Positions 22,201 through 33,651 of a DNA stretch of 64,000 nt are shown in pieces. Each line of letters opens with the position of its first letter. Position 1 is the first letter of the stretch. The stretch comes from Hygrocybe punicea. Taxonomy: Eukaryota > Basidiomycota > Agaricomycetes > Agaricales > Hygrophoraceae. The notes below the pieces were generated by a model, which worked only from the letters and a program-made list of their open reading frames with translations, was not told the origin of the DNA and made no database searches. The translations under genes were made by a program, and so were the position numbers. The stretch spans positions 7,911,508-7,975,507 of the forward strand of contig OY744464.1 of assembly GCA_963556145.1 (NCBI GenBank). Reading direction: 5' to 3'.

Positions 22201-23960
22201 TTAGGTTACAAGCATGTTAAACTCTTGGTGCTCATAAAGGTCAAAGCACCATGATATCACATGGCCATCCAGATGAGAATGTTTGAGCTGTTGGTATATC
22301 TTCCACTCCCTAGTTATTCTCTCCTGACTAGCTTTTCCAACCAGTTTGACTATCAGGTTCTCTCTCTCCAGTCCTAACCCTGCATACACACACCCAAGTT
22401 TACCAGATCCAATGGAACCTAGGCCAGTTATTCTAATAGTGGAAAGGTTTCCAGCTGAAAGACACTGGCTCTTCATGTATCATTCTGGATGAACTGCTAG
22501 AACCAGCTATGTCACTTAATGGTCAGTACAGCCCATCCAAACCTACATTTACTATATTTACCTGACCAACTTTGGTCTTTTATTTGATGATGCACCAGAT
22601 CTGGACTTTCCTCAACCAAAATGATGTTTCCCCTTCAAATCAGGAGAGCTAGGTTCACTTGAGCTTGGCTGGTAGGTTCAACCCTTGCTTGATTTCTCAT
22701 CATCTTCATCATCATCACCATGACTATCATCCTGCTGCTGGAAAGAAGAAGCACTAATAGCAGGGTTCAAGCCAGGGTTATCTAAAATGGGGTATTCCAT
22801 GAGGCCTTGTTGAGTGCAAGTTTGGAGAATCACAGAGAGCATCATAGGGACAAGGTCTGCTGAGGACAGATGACCATTTCAGGATAATGATGAACAAGAA
22901 ATATAACAGGTCAGTGTACCTGTTTGGTGAACCATTCTTAAAACCAGGGATGCCCTCCAGCTGAAGTACAAACCAAATTCACAGCAGTTGGATCCACAGT
23001 AGTAAGCACCCTGATTGGATTTAGTATTATAGTGCTATTGATACAACAAATCATTACTGACTTTGAGTAATAGAGTTTCTGCTGGATTTTGGGCTCAGTC
23101 CCACATAAGTTCACTCTCCTGCCCTACAAGACTTGTAATCAAATCCTTGTGGTCATCAAAAACCTACAAGTTCTTGTCATCAAACCACAGGCATTTCACA
23201 GGTGCAAAATCATTGCCATAAATTTGTACTACCCATCAGTAATCCCAGTAGATAAGCTTGATTCATTTCCATGGTGGAATGATAGTGTTATGTTTCAATC
23301 TTTTAACTGTTGACATTGTGGGTGTATGTTTTGAGTTCTGTGAATATCGATCTAACAAGGGGCATGATTGTTTGGGTGTTGAGTTCAGATATGTTTTGTT
23401 CTGTGGCTGTTGTTCCTGGTGTAAAGAAAACATGCTCCTGGTCATTATCCCAAGGAACACTCACAATATCCACTAAGGTCATAATACCTGTTATTGGTTC
23501 AAGTTGTGAGTCATAGTTCTGGATGAATTCATAGCCAATCTGCTCATCATTGAGTCAACACTAGAAAGGCATGATGATTGATTTTCAGTGGGAATGTTGG
23601 TCGACTATGCTATTGGTAGAGAAGCAATACCACTGCTGCCACCTTGGATGATGTCAGGAATTCTATGGAGTAGTTTTTGTAGCAGCTGAAGATACAACAT
23701 GGCTGCTGATATTAGGGTAACTCCTCTCTCACGCAGCGATATATCAAAACCATCTTCAGTAATTCCTAAGTTGACCTAAGGAAACTATGGGGTAAAAACT
23801 ATGGGATAAAAAGTGAGTCATCTGACTGTTGCAGAGACCCCAGAAACACTGTTACTAATCACAATGATACTCTATCTTAAGTTACTTTAAACTTCAACAT
23901 ACATGGGTCTGAGATCAAGTTGTGAATCAGGCCCATTTTGAATGCACCTGGGTTATTTGA
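22201..23960 (-). pseudogene. Protein-kinase-like relic with upstream unknown domain
   Basis: At 22476-22201 the minus strand encodes a kinase N-lobe: GSGKLGCVYAG fits the glycine-rich loop (GxGxxGxVY), LIVKLVGK the Lys-containing strand, followed by EWKIYQQL. Upstream (22480-23960) lie fragments in several frames (for example an Asp/Glu-rich stretch near 22700-22730 and a region near 22800-22870), consistent with the long N-terminal part of Agaricomycete kinase-like proteins. Many stops interrupt it and no catalytic loop was found, so it is a relic. Confidence 0.4.
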
Positions 23961-23984
23961 CCATTAGATGTCAATGAAGCCGCC

Positions 23985-24195
23985 TCCTGGACACTTTGGT
24001 GAATGCATTCTTGAGATATAGCAATGTGCTCCTTCTACCCCCCTCACATAGCACATGTCCTGGCCAGCTAGCAACCTCGAATTACTTGTCCTAAGGGCTA
24101 TTTGATAACCAGATTGCATTGAAATGGTCTCCAGGACACTTGGGTGAGTGCATTCTTGAGATACAGCAATGTGCTCCTCATACCACTTTCCACCT
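23985..24195. repeat. Diverged tandem duplication, about 137-bp spacing
   Basis: CCTGGACACTTTGGTGAATGC...TTGAGATATAGCAATGTGCTCCT (23985-24035) is repeated as CCAGGACACTTGGGTGAGTGC...TTGAGATACAGCAATGTGCTCCT (24131-24180). The short ORFs over both copies are related only for this reason. Confidence 0.6.
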
Positions 24196-24569
24196 TTTGT
24201 TTGCACTATAGCTCCAAAACCAGTCCACCAATTTTGTTCAAAATTTGCACATGTCATCTCATAGGTTATATGATGACTCTAAACTGTTCCACCAGGTCAG
24301 ATCTTGGTGCAAATTTTCCAATGCATTGCTACTAGGACTGTATAAAGTATTTTTTAACAGAAGTTGTGTGCAAAATATTAGCTTCACATTGCTCTGTGAG
24401 CATGTAAAAATTTTCTTTGTTCATAAAACACAACAGGATAAAAATAAAGCCCTAATGCCTTCTTGTACATGCAACTTCATTCTTTCATCATTGATAACAT
24501 GCTGGTCATATCCTCTCTGGTGGAGGAACAGGATCTGACAGTTGCTTCAGTGCCTGAAGTGCACAGAGC

Positions 24570-24902
24570 ACAGCTGCAAGGTGTTCAGCTCAACAGTTCA
24601 TGCCAAGAAGGTGGAATACAGTGCTATTTGCAGCTGGGAGCATAGGCCTTGTAAAGTACTCCTTCACATGGACTGTCAATCAACTTGGTCCTCAATAGCA
24701 TCTTGACCTTCACTTTTCTTGTTCCAGAAGCAAATGATTTGGTTATGTGCCTTTCAAAAGGATGGTCCCAGATGTGGCCCTCAATCACCATGAACATGAG
24801 TAGTGGCTTGTGGAGCTCCCAGTTCCCATGAATCCAATGTGCAGTGACAGTGAGAAAAGGGTCAGATGCTGCATGGCTTCTATGAACAAAGTAATAAGGC
24901 AT
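24570..24902 (-). pseudogene. hAT transposase fragment
   Basis: The minus-strand ORF contains DPFLTVTAHWIHGNWELHK followed by a LLMFMVIEGHIWD segment. This matches the hAT transposase block in which an S/T-x-TAHWI motif is followed by a W-x-L...L-x-F pattern. It is only about 90 residues long with no neighbouring domains, so it is a fragment. Confidence 0.5.
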
Positions 24903-25006
24903 GGTGTGGGCAAAGCACCCAGAAGCTGCTGTTCAATAGGATCCAATGTGCAGGGCAGTCCTGGCTCTTCCAATCACAGCTTCCAAAGTTACCCTTTCTC
25001 AAACAT

Positions 25007-25371
25007 GTGGTATTCATACAGAAAATAGTGCATACAGAAAATACAAAATACAATTATTTAAGCCTGTATTGTTTTTATTATTATGTATGTGTATTCAGAA
25101 AAAAAGAACAAATATTTAGGATTTCTGCTAGGTATCTGTGGATCTTATTGTCAGGCAGATCTTCAAGATATTTGGTCTCAAGATAATTCAGGCACAAGCC
25201 AGGCCCTGATGATCCAAAGACCAAATAGTGTAAAATTCTGCCCTTACATAGATATCCGTCTAGAAATCCTCAATATTTGCAGCATTTTCTCTTTTCTGAA
25301 TACATGTATACAATAATGAAAACAATACAGGCCTAAATTATTTTATTTTCTATTTTCTGTGTGAATACCAC
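25007..25371. mobile_element. MITE with long inverted arms, about 365 bp
   Basis: The left end GTGGTATTCATACAGAAAAT and the right end ATTTTCTGTGTGAATACCAC are inverted repeats. The similarity continues inward on both arms (AATTATTTAAGCCTGTATTG against the complement of CAATACAGGCCTAAATTATT; the CCAAATAGTG / ATATTTGGTCTC blocks), so most of the element can fold on itself. No target duplication could be confirmed. A related end occurs near 150-190. Confidence 0.6.
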
Positions 25372-25861
25372 TTTTAGATAATTATTTTCTGCACAAGTAA
25401 ACAACAGCACAAATGCAAAAAAAAACTCATCCATCTCCTCAGTGAGTTACTATTTATACCCGGAGGTTCGCACATTGCCGAGTCATGTGGACATCCGCGA
25501 TTGCTGACGGCAACCCCGCCATATGAAGGATTTTCCAGACGGGGAAAACACCTATTTTCCCCCACTTTTACCGTTATTGTCCTGATTAGTGGACGGCGCC
25601 CGATGCTTCACGATCAAACTTGAAGGGACTTATTGTAACAAGATGGATGATTGCCGCTCAAACTGTCAAATGTTAATTTCCCTGGCCTCGAGGCAGTCCT
25701 TCGCAACTCTCCAATTGGAAATCTTCCGAACACACATAGCATCGGAAAGGTCGAATCTCCACTACTATGGGAAAATCTCTCTCAACTCGACTTATCATAT
25801 CCCATCCGGGTAACGTGCTCCTGTCGCTAGCCACCACCACCACCATCTTTCTCTCTGTTCT
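25372..25861 (+). promoter_or_regulatory. Upstream region of gene A
   Basis: Sequence composition changes here from AT-rich repeat to balanced, CpG-containing sequence. No ORF is convincing. The stretch just before the gene A start is C-rich (CCACCACCACCACCATC at 25831-25847). No clear TATA box was identified, so the promoter role is inferred from position only. Confidence 0.35.
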
Positions 25862-27070
25862 ATGGCTGAAGTCGACTCTCTCGCGTTGGTACCCGAGTCT
25901 AAGCTTCAGCTTCAGTCTCTGCTGGATGCAACCTGCGCTAGTTTTCAGGTTTTAGAGCGATGGACCGGCGCAAGGTCTGCAAAGCTTTTCTCGCTTTTAA
26001 AAAGTCAACCTGAAGGTTAACCTGAGATTACGGGCAGCGCCAAACATCCTGCATTAGATCCGTTCATCAGCCGAGTGCAGGAGCAGGGTGTCGTCTTTTA
26101 CGATGCGGTCAACAGCAGCATCAAAACTGCACAGAACGGCTACAAGCTTAGCTCAGATGCTCTATTCTTATGCGACCACATACTCAATTCGGCGTATACG
26201 ACAAAAGAGTTGACGACATTCATTCATGATATGCAGAACCTTGCCCGAAAGGCTCATGTAGCCGTTGTCCATCAGGGTCATACGTTCAGAAGAATCCGAC
26301 GAGAATTACTCCACGTATGTTATTATTTATCTACGCGCCCTCTGGGCATGCTTATTCCACTATATACTAGATTACGAGGGACGTCCCAGCCGAAGTGGTG
26401 AAACTTCAGGAGATAGAACAGAGCGCCCTGAAGCGGAAGATGGCTTGCCTCAAACGGGTATCTGCAGCCAAATTTGCCGACGTTGCTGTGAAAGTGTGTG
26501 CTGGCCTGATCGCCGCAAGCTCGCCCTCCGGAGTTACTGCCCCTGCGCTTCTGGTTCTGCCAGTCATGCTACCAATTATCTTCCTTATCACCCAAAATGT
26601 GCAAACACGGAACACTGAGGAAGCGGAGAGTCAGTTATTCATGCAGTACTTGAGTCCCTCATTATGCTCACTTTTGACTTCTCAAGAACGAGGAGTGGAG
26701 GCTGTCAGTGCCGCAGATGCCGTAGACCAATTACGCGAAATGGCTGAGGATATGGCCCAGCTAATTGGTCATGTCGACCTTTTTGCGTTATGGTGGGGTA
26801 CAATAGACACCCTACTATCATCACTTGAAGCTTCCATCACTCGGCTTCGTGAGGACAGGCTAATGGAGCTGAAGGTGAATTCAATCAAGAATAACTGGGG
26901 AACGATCAAAGAAATGAACATGGAGTACATGGTGAAAGTAAGTTGCTGTCTAAACATTTTGCGCCTTGAAGTCGTGAATGGCTTTGCAGGTGAACAGATT
27001 GCAAGACTATTACCCGCCCTCCATTAAGGATAAGATTGTATCAGACCAGAAGGCAATTACTCAAAGCTGA
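25862..27070 (+). CDS. Gene A: helical-bundle family member with membrane hairpin
   Basis: Four exons: 25862-25974, 26038-26314, 26371-26937 and 26990-27070, giving about 345 residues. All junctions are GT-AG and keep the frame; the first donor (GTCTGC) is weak. The protein is mostly amphipathic helix. Motifs shared with the neighbours: L...W near residue 33, FYDAVNSSI...GYKLSSDALFLCD (about 56-80), a FIHDMQ...ARKAH block, VDLFALWW near 255, and VNRLQDYYP at the start of the last exon. Residues about 168-204 form two hydrophobic stretches broken by SPSG, like a membrane hairpin. No known family is recognised. The layout recalls alpha-helical pore-forming proteins, but that is only an architectural guess. 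It is convergent with gene B. Confidence 0.75.
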
Positions 27071-27290
27071 TCGATTCCTGACCTCCTCATGTGCATGCCT
27101 CGAGACGTAAATATGAAATCATAACTATCGGAATATTTGTACGCCCAACCGTTTGTAATCACAGGTCTTCGTATATGAGCATGATGCCTTTCTGTGCTAC
27201 GTCTTTCTCTCCGGCATGAAAAGACCCAACTACGAGAACCGGCGAACCAATCTCCCCAGACGTAATAACATATGGCTTGACTTGTTGTCA

Positions 27291-28195
27291 TTATATGTGA
27301 CACCCATCGTGGCCTCTACGATGTTCGCCACTCGCCCTGCTGTTCATAGGAGACGAGCGACCAGCTTCGACGAGGATCGCATCAGATGTCCGCGTGATGG
27401 ATACGATCGCCTTTACGATTTCGTCCTGATAACCCTTCCAAGTTTGGGTAATCAAGGTAGCCTGCTGGATGGTGATGCTGCGTCCTCTGGTGACGGATAC
27501 GATGAATGCGCGGCATTGTTCCAAGGTGAACTGCCAAAAGTGATGAATCATCTCAAGGCTGGATTTGATCTGAAACATAGCAATCTCGGCTTCGGCGAGT
27601 GCTTTGCATCCATCGGGATAACGGGCGGCACGATAGGCGGTGACGAACTCCTGCTTATCGTTGTTGTTTGGCGGTGTCGACGGTCGGTTCTCATGCTGAA
27701 CTGAGGGGCCTAAACATTGTTCAGATGTTGTTCGTGCACGATAATTAAATAAAGTAACACACCATCGTTCTTCAACCTAGGCCTCAATGATTGGAGCGCC
27801 TTTGAAAATTTCGCTTTGTCTTTGGCAAAGTCGGTGGCGACCTCGTCAGCACGCTGGCGTACGTAATTTGTAATAGTGAGGAGTTCTTCTGCGTTTGCCC
27901 TCATGTCCGTCAAGAACTCCATGCAGCTTTCGCGACTCTCAGTGCTGAGAGCTTGCGTCAACATGAGACAGTCTCCTCCAAAGGCATAACATTTCTTCAA
28001 GTAACTTTGCAAATCCTCCCAGTGAACCTTCAGCGTTTGACGTAACTGGGCAAGCACACGATGCAGGGCATTCTGGTCGGTATCGGTTGCGTTCATTAGA
28101 GCAGTCTGGAGGTTATAGAGCGACGACATGGCCAGCTCCACGTTTTGTGTTAGTTCTGCGAGGGGAATTTTGAGGCTGGGTTCGTCCGTTCGCAT
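27291..28195 (-). CDS. Gene B: helical-bundle family member without hydrophobic hairpin
   Basis: Two exons: 28195-27763 and 27709-27291, separated by a 53-bp GTGTGT...TTAG intron, giving about 283 residues. The protein is nearly all helix-forming, with the family pattern VHWEDLQSYLKKCY...FGGDCLML followed by FLTDMRANAEELL, aligning with the FYDAV...DALFLCD...FIHDMQ block of gene A. No hydrophobic hairpin, signal peptide or enzyme motif is visible. The intron lies at a different place from those of A, C and D, so it is a more distant member. The C terminus is low-complexity and the stop position depends on the absence of a further intron. It is divergent from gene C. Confidence 0.6.
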
Positions 28196-28502
28196 CTAGC
28201 ATTGTGTTGTCACGCATTAAAATGATAGGTTAATCCAGCGGTGCTACTCACTGGGTTTGTTGACGAGGACATGGCTGCAAGGCTCTACCGTGACCACACT
28301 GTGCCTGCTGTGCTTGTTTTGCGGTGGTAAGACCGATGTGACGGCGGATATGACCAGATGGGAAGCCTCATGCATGTTCCCACATGCGACAACCTTCCTA
28401 GGCCAGACCAAAACGATTCAACTGTCCAGCGCCGGTATAGCGCTGCAGCTTATCAATGATAAACGCCCGATCGAACCTTGATCCGTATCCGTATTGGGTT
28501 AA

Positions 28503-30245
28503 AATGCTAGGGTCCAGTGTGAAGTGCAGAAAGAACTCGACACGCCTTCCCAGTCCCCTGTCAGCATGTGGAACACCTTCAAGTCACAGCTGGGTATGGC
28601 ACCGAAAAACGATCTCAATGCACCCTCTACCGGCGTGCAGAAAGACGATCTCCCCCAGTCCCCTACCAGCCCGTCTGAAGTGCCGAAAGACGACCCCAGC
28701 ACACCCTCCCAATCTCCTACCGGCGTGTCTGAAGAGCCGAAAGACGGTCTCAATGCAACCTCTACCGGTGTGTCTGAAGCACAGAAAGACGGGCACCAAG
28801 ATCTTGCCACGCCATCACAGTCTCCTCCCAGCACATCTGAAGTGCAGAAAGATGACCCCAGCACACCCTCCCAATCTCCCACCGGCGTGTCTGAAGTGCA
28901 GAAAGACGACCCCAACACGTCCCCCCAGTCGCCTACCAGCCCGTCTGAAGTGCAGAAAGACGATCTCAATACACCCCCCCAATCTCCTACCGGCGTATCT
29001 GAAGAGCCGAAGGACGATCTCAGTACACCCCCCCAGTCTCTCGAACTGACTGATGAACCCTCCGACCTCCTTGCATTCAAATCTGCGTCCACACAGAAAG
29101 TCGAACTCAATAGCCTTGTCGAATCGACCTGCAGCACTTTGCAATTTTTGGAGCCGTGGAGTTCGGCTAGGTAAGATCAACTTTACACGGCCGTTCAAGT
29201 CATTCTTACCTAGAAGAACGGGGTAGTTCCAAACATCGTGATCTCGTTCCGACCCTAAACCGTATCAAGAAACAGGCGAACGAATATTACGGTGCCCTCG
29301 ACAGTTCAATCGTAGTTGCTCAACATGGTTACACTTTCTGCTCTGACGCAGAAAGTCTCTGCGAATCTTTACTTGATCCGACCTTGGAACGAGAGGACTT
29401 GGAGATCTTCATTGCTGACATGCGAAAGATTGCGTCTTCCGCTCACAGCGACGCCACAAACACCTCACTAAAGTTCAGAACGGTCAGACAAGGGTTGCTC
29501 GAGGTCTGTTTCGCCTTGCTCACGGGTCATGTGCTCACATGTCTTCTCATTGTAGATTACCAGGGATATTCCCGCTCAGGTAGTTGAGCTGGAGGGAAAG
29601 GGAAAGGTGACCTCGAAGCGCAAAAGTCTCAATGAGCGCCGAGCCCAACATTTCAGGACAGCCTCTGCTTTCTTTTCAAAGATGGCTAATATCAAGGTGC
29701 CGGAGTCGACGACGCGTCCAGAAGTCCAGCTCGCCAGTATCGTCTTACCCGCTGTTCTCCCCTTCCTCCTGTATGTGACTGCCGCTGGGGAAGAGCACTT
29801 CAAAGCTACAGTGAAAAGTACGTTGCATTAACATTTCGTATGTCGTTAGGGCTACTCATCCTTTTGCAAAAGAACGGGAGTCGGAGGCTCATGGCTACAC
29901 TGAAGCCATAGGGCAACTTGTTGAAGTCGCAACTGGTCTCGAGACACTTCTGACTCATGTTGACCGATTTGCCGCTTGGTGGAAGGAGATGGACGTCATG
30001 TTGGACGGGCTTGAGAGTCGTGTTGGTCAATTTCGTTCAGGCGGGACTCCTACCTTGACCATCGCAGCAGCAAAACAAGGCTGGGGATCAGCAAAGAGCA
30101 TGTACTTGGATTACAACACTAAGGTACCTGCCTTCCTTTACCTATCGGAGTCGCTTGGTGATTGACTTGGGCCACCCGAACCTAGATCAAGAGACTGCAG
30201 GACTTCTATCCGTCTCCTCAGCAGCGAAAGCTGTTGGACAGTTAA
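28503..30245 (+). CDS. Gene C: helical-bundle family member with long repetitive N terminus
   Basis: Exons after the repetitive part: to about 29160 or 29170, 29214-29503, 29556-29817, 29873-30123 and 30186-30245. The N-terminal 190 or so residues consist of PTGVSEVQKDDPxTPSQS-type repeats. The family core follows: LQFLEPW, YYGALDSSI...SDAESLCESLLDP, FIADMRKIASSAHS, a hydrophobic LASIVLPAVLPFLLY segment, VDRFAAWW, and IKRLQDFYP in the last exon. The introns before ITRDIP and before the LQDFYP exon match those of gene A. Two uncertainties: no ATG is found at the 5' end in frame with the repeats (first in-frame ATG about 28566), and the obvious donor GTAAGA at 29171 gives a frame conflict that only a weaker donor (29161) avoids. 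It may be slightly broken. Confidence 0.6.
28560..29060 (+). repeat. Coding minisatellite in gene C, about 66-78-bp units
   Basis: Units built from CCCAGTC(T/G)CCTACC(A/G)GC, (C/G)TGTCTGAAG, TGC(A/C)GAAAGACGA and TCAA(C/T)AC recur about eight times. They encode alternating TGVSE(V/E)(Q/P)K, DD(P/L) and TPSQSP segments, hydrophilic and probably disordered. Because the period is a multiple of 3, the minus strand and another plus frame are also open; those ORFs are shadows. Confidence 0.75.
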
Positions 30246-30391
30246 TCCGAGCAGCGTTTTCCTATGCTTACTACCGATGGTCTGACTTAAAGGTGGCATC
30301 ATTCCTTGTTGATGAGAACGGTTCCTCATATTATTACACATTGTACACCATAACTAGCCGCGCCGTCCAGTAAATGCAAAAACACCTATAC

Positions 30392-31424
30392 TTATCGTCG
30401 TATCCAGAGAGTGAAAATACGCTTTTTTTTCAAATTTCCAAAAAATGAACCCCGGGATCGTACTTTTGGCTGTGGCTGACGGTTTGAAGGATAGTAATCC
30501 TGGAGTTTGGACACCTGTGTGCCGGTTAATCTACGATATAATACAACAAATTGGGGCACTTACATGAATTTTATAATTCAAATATTCGCCCTTGATGGCC
30601 GTCCACTCACGCTTCACGCCTCTTACCCTGATTGCCGATATCTTTTCCGCATTTAGCTGCTCAACATGGCTTTGGACCGCAGAGAGCATCGTTTCGGCCA
30701 TCACCCACCAATCTGCGAATGCATCGACATCTGCTGCGAGAACTGAAATATCTTCCGTCGCCTTGTGCAGCATTTGTAGGGCGGCTTCAACGCCGTGTGA
30801 CTCTACTTTTCGATCTGAACAGCGAACAAATGGGCGTAAGTTCATTCGGTCATGAGCAACATATCTCACTCACTGGTGGCTCTTTGAAGTTGACCTTGGA
30901 GCACCGACATGAGAGCAGGCAGTTGAATGGTAGTTTGTAAGCCTTGGATCTTTGGGGCCAGGTTTGCCGTGATTTGGTTCAATCCCTGCCTCACAAGCCT
31001 GAACTTTTCGCTCGTTCTCTTCGCAGCTTCGTGAGATTCTCGCGCAACGCCGCGTAGGTCCTGGATGAAGCCTCGCAATTGATCTACGTTCATCCTTGGA
31101 TCGAGGAGCAAGTCGCACAGACTCTCGGAGTACAAGCTGAACTTGTATCCGGCGTCGACGGTTTGGATGCTGAGATCCAACGCTTCAAAATATATCTGGG
31201 CATTTCTTGTGACGTCTTTGACGACAAATCGCACAGTAGCATTAGTAGATCTGTTGACAAGGGTGAGATAATTGCGGCTTTTTCTCGAACGAATTGAGAG
31301 CTTACGTGGCTTTGTTCCAAGGTTCGATGCGCTGTAGACCAGTAGAGGCGGATTCAACAAGTTTTTGAAGGTCGACCCTCTGCTGTGAAATCGATTCGAT
31401 TTTAGCAAGGGCGTCGTCGGACAT
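30392..31424 (-). CDS. Gene D: helical-bundle family member, shortened core
   Basis: Four exons: 31424-31306, 31250-30874, 30814-30564 and 30514-30392, all GT-AG and in frame, giving about 289 residues. Family motifs in order: LQRIEPW near residue 35, IYFEALDLSI...SLYSESLCDLLLDP, FIQDLRGVARESHEA, FRLVRQGL, VDAFADWW and VSKLQDYYP beginning the last exon. Introns 1 (phase 2) and last (phase 0) are at the same places as in gene A. Unlike A and C there is no hydrophobic hairpin between the two helical halves; the linker is short and polar. The C terminus is basic. It is convergent with gene C, with only about 146 bp between the stops. Confidence 0.7.
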
Positions 31425-31655
31425 GGTTATACTTATCAGAGATATTCCAAATGTAATTATAACGCACATCTTTATAACCAAGTCCCTGGATCCACGAGTT
31501 TCGTAAACTTAGAAATAAGCGCTCGCTGCCTCGCGGATTCCGTTTAATTGATACCCAGATATGTACAAGCATACGATCAATCATTCATATGTCCCCCTGT
31601 CTTATTGATGCCGAAGAATAAGATTTAGCCTGCTGACACTGGCAATCGTGCGATT

Positions 31656-33370
31656 TTAGCCACCGCAGGGAAATATCCACGATAAGCATCCTCCATCGGA
31701 AGTTGGGGAAAGTTGCAAAACCTGCCGGCTGTCAATCAGCATCATATGTTTCATCCAAGTTTCTGACAGACGTACATCTTCTGCGTTGAGCTCCAACTGA
31801 CCTTGCAAGTCCCTCCAATTATTCGGGAATGATACGAAGGCCAATTGGTGGTCTGGCCGAAGGGCCTTCATTCTGGTCTGAATCCCTTGCCAGAAGGCAA
31901 CAACGTGCGCGAAGTTCTGGAGCAAGTCTGGAAGGACCCCACCCATTTCATCTAAATGCAACAGGGTGTTCTGGACCTTTTCGGCGATCGCCATCCGTTG
32001 TTCACGATGTTTCATCAGCTTTTTCGCTTCCCCGAAATGCTCTGCCAGTCCGTTAGCGCCGCTCCCGTAGTAGGAAAGAGCGTGTCTTACGTGCCCCCTT
32101 CCCGCCCTCCATACACGCGTCGAAACAGCCAGTAGTAAGGAACAGAGGCGCGCAGCAAATGATGCGACAAGAGCGACGAGCTGCCGTTTTGAGTACATGG
32201 TTCCGTCGTTGATATGCTTCTTCAGTAGTTCCAAGGGCCTTTTTGTACTGCTCATTGTACTCCAGGATTTCTTGCAAAATTTGCCTCAAGACGTCTCTTT
32301 CCTGGACTGATGCTTTCTTGACCTCGTCGAAAATCTGTTTAGTATGCATGGTGTGAACGAATAATGCTTGAGCAGTAGTAGCGATTGTGTTACATACCGC
32401 GGCAAGAGGCCCTTGAATTCCCCGCAACGCTTCAACAATCATATCGACGTTTCTTGCAAGACTGTCGACCCTCTTTTGCAAGGTGGATTTATCTTTCTTT
32501 TTCGGAGTGGAGGCCTCAATCCGTAATAAAATTTTCTCGGTCTTATCCACAGTCGTGTTGTACCGATTCAGCGTTTGCGCCATGATTCGAGTGCATTTAT
32601 CGAATGCCAGTAGCTGTTCCTGAGTGGGTTTCAGGTGCGGCGACGATTCTTGACCAGAGAAACTTTGTGGCGCATTTCGCGTTGAGTTGTTCGTAAACCA
32701 TTTGAGAGGGACGTGACACCTACAAATCATACGCGAGAGCGATATCCTCGCGAGCCTTCTTAATATCCTCGACATGCTCTACTGCCGTCTTGTCGAGTCC
32801 CAGATCATCAATCCTCGCGGACTCTTGAGCTTGAGCAGTAACGGCGCCTGGGACGTTAACCTCTTCGATACCCGCCGTCTTCTGAACTGCAACAGGTTCA
32901 TCTTGCTGGGGCTCTTGATCGCTGGTGGGAACGACGCCTGAGATGGTTCCCTCCACGATGTTTCTCTCCTCTACCGCTGTCTTGCCAGGTTCAACAGGGT
33001 CATGAATATTCTTCCCGGACTCTTGGGGGCTTGTGGGAACGGCACCGTCGGCGTTTCCCGCCTCGACATTTCCCTCCCCGATGTTTCTCTCGACGTTTAT
33101 CTCCTCGACGTTTATCTCCTCGACGTTTATCTCCTCGATGTTTCTCTCTTCGATGTTTCTCTCCTCTACGTTTCCCTCCTCTGCCACCATCTTCCCAGAT
33201 TCAACGGGATCATTCTGGCCGGACTCTTGGGCACTTGTGGGAACGACGCCCTCGATGTTTCCCTCCTCTACCGCCGTCTTCTCAGGTTCAACATGATCAT
33301 TCTTCTGGGACTCTTGAGCACTCGTAGGAACTACACCTGCCTCCGAGTCTTGAACATCACGGTCGGCCAT
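31656..33370 (-). CDS. Gene E: large helical-bundle family member with acidic repetitive N terminus
   Basis: Exons 33370-32724, 32662-32091 and 32041 to about 31656, all GT-AG and in frame, giving about 534 residues. The first about 215 residues are acidic and repetitive (VVPTSAQES, DPVE, EEINVEEINV). The core is helical (LLAFDKCTRIMAQTLNRY, LARNVDMIVEALRGI, VQERDVLRQILQEILEY) with a short hydrophobic segment (RIICCAPLFLTTGCF) at about residues 380-395, followed by a second helical half with VVAFWQGIQ in place of the FAxWW motif. It is more distant from A, C and D than they are from each other. The 3' end is uncertain: a further intron starting GTACGT at about 31774 would give a different tail that fits the YFP-type ending better. 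Confidence 0.6.
33082..33182 (-). repeat. 15-bp coding minisatellite in gene E
   Basis: Plus-strand units of GACGTTTATCTCCTC and close variants repeat about six times. On the coding strand they encode the pentapeptide repeat E-E-I/R-N-V/I. This looks like a length-variable array. Confidence 0.8.
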
Positions 33371-33651
33371 GCCAGGTGTGGTTCAGTTACAGGTATGGAA
33401 CTGCAGTTTTTGACGTAAACGTTTGTCAAGCGATCGCATTTTCCACCATTGTCATGTTCTCTGATATGTTTTCACATCCTGAGCGCTTATTAGCTCGCAT
33501 ATAAGTTTCTCCGAGCTCCGCCGTGCGTGCCTCTCGACCGAATAGGATAAGTTAATCATTCTTTAGTCTACCTCGAGTCTGGACCGTGACCAAGTAACCT
33601 AGGTTAAATGTAATTGGCTCCATTCATCCAAATCCCACAACCATCGAAACC

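Noticed and set aside
28499..29198. Long minus-strand and second plus-frame ORFs over the gene C repeats
   Set aside because: They are shadows of an in-frame minisatellite; only the frame leading into the conserved helical core is supported.
33002..33418. Plus-strand ORFs (up to 138 aa) opposite gene E exon 1
   Set aside because: They arise from the 15-bp repeat read on the other strand and have no link to splice sites or known motifs.
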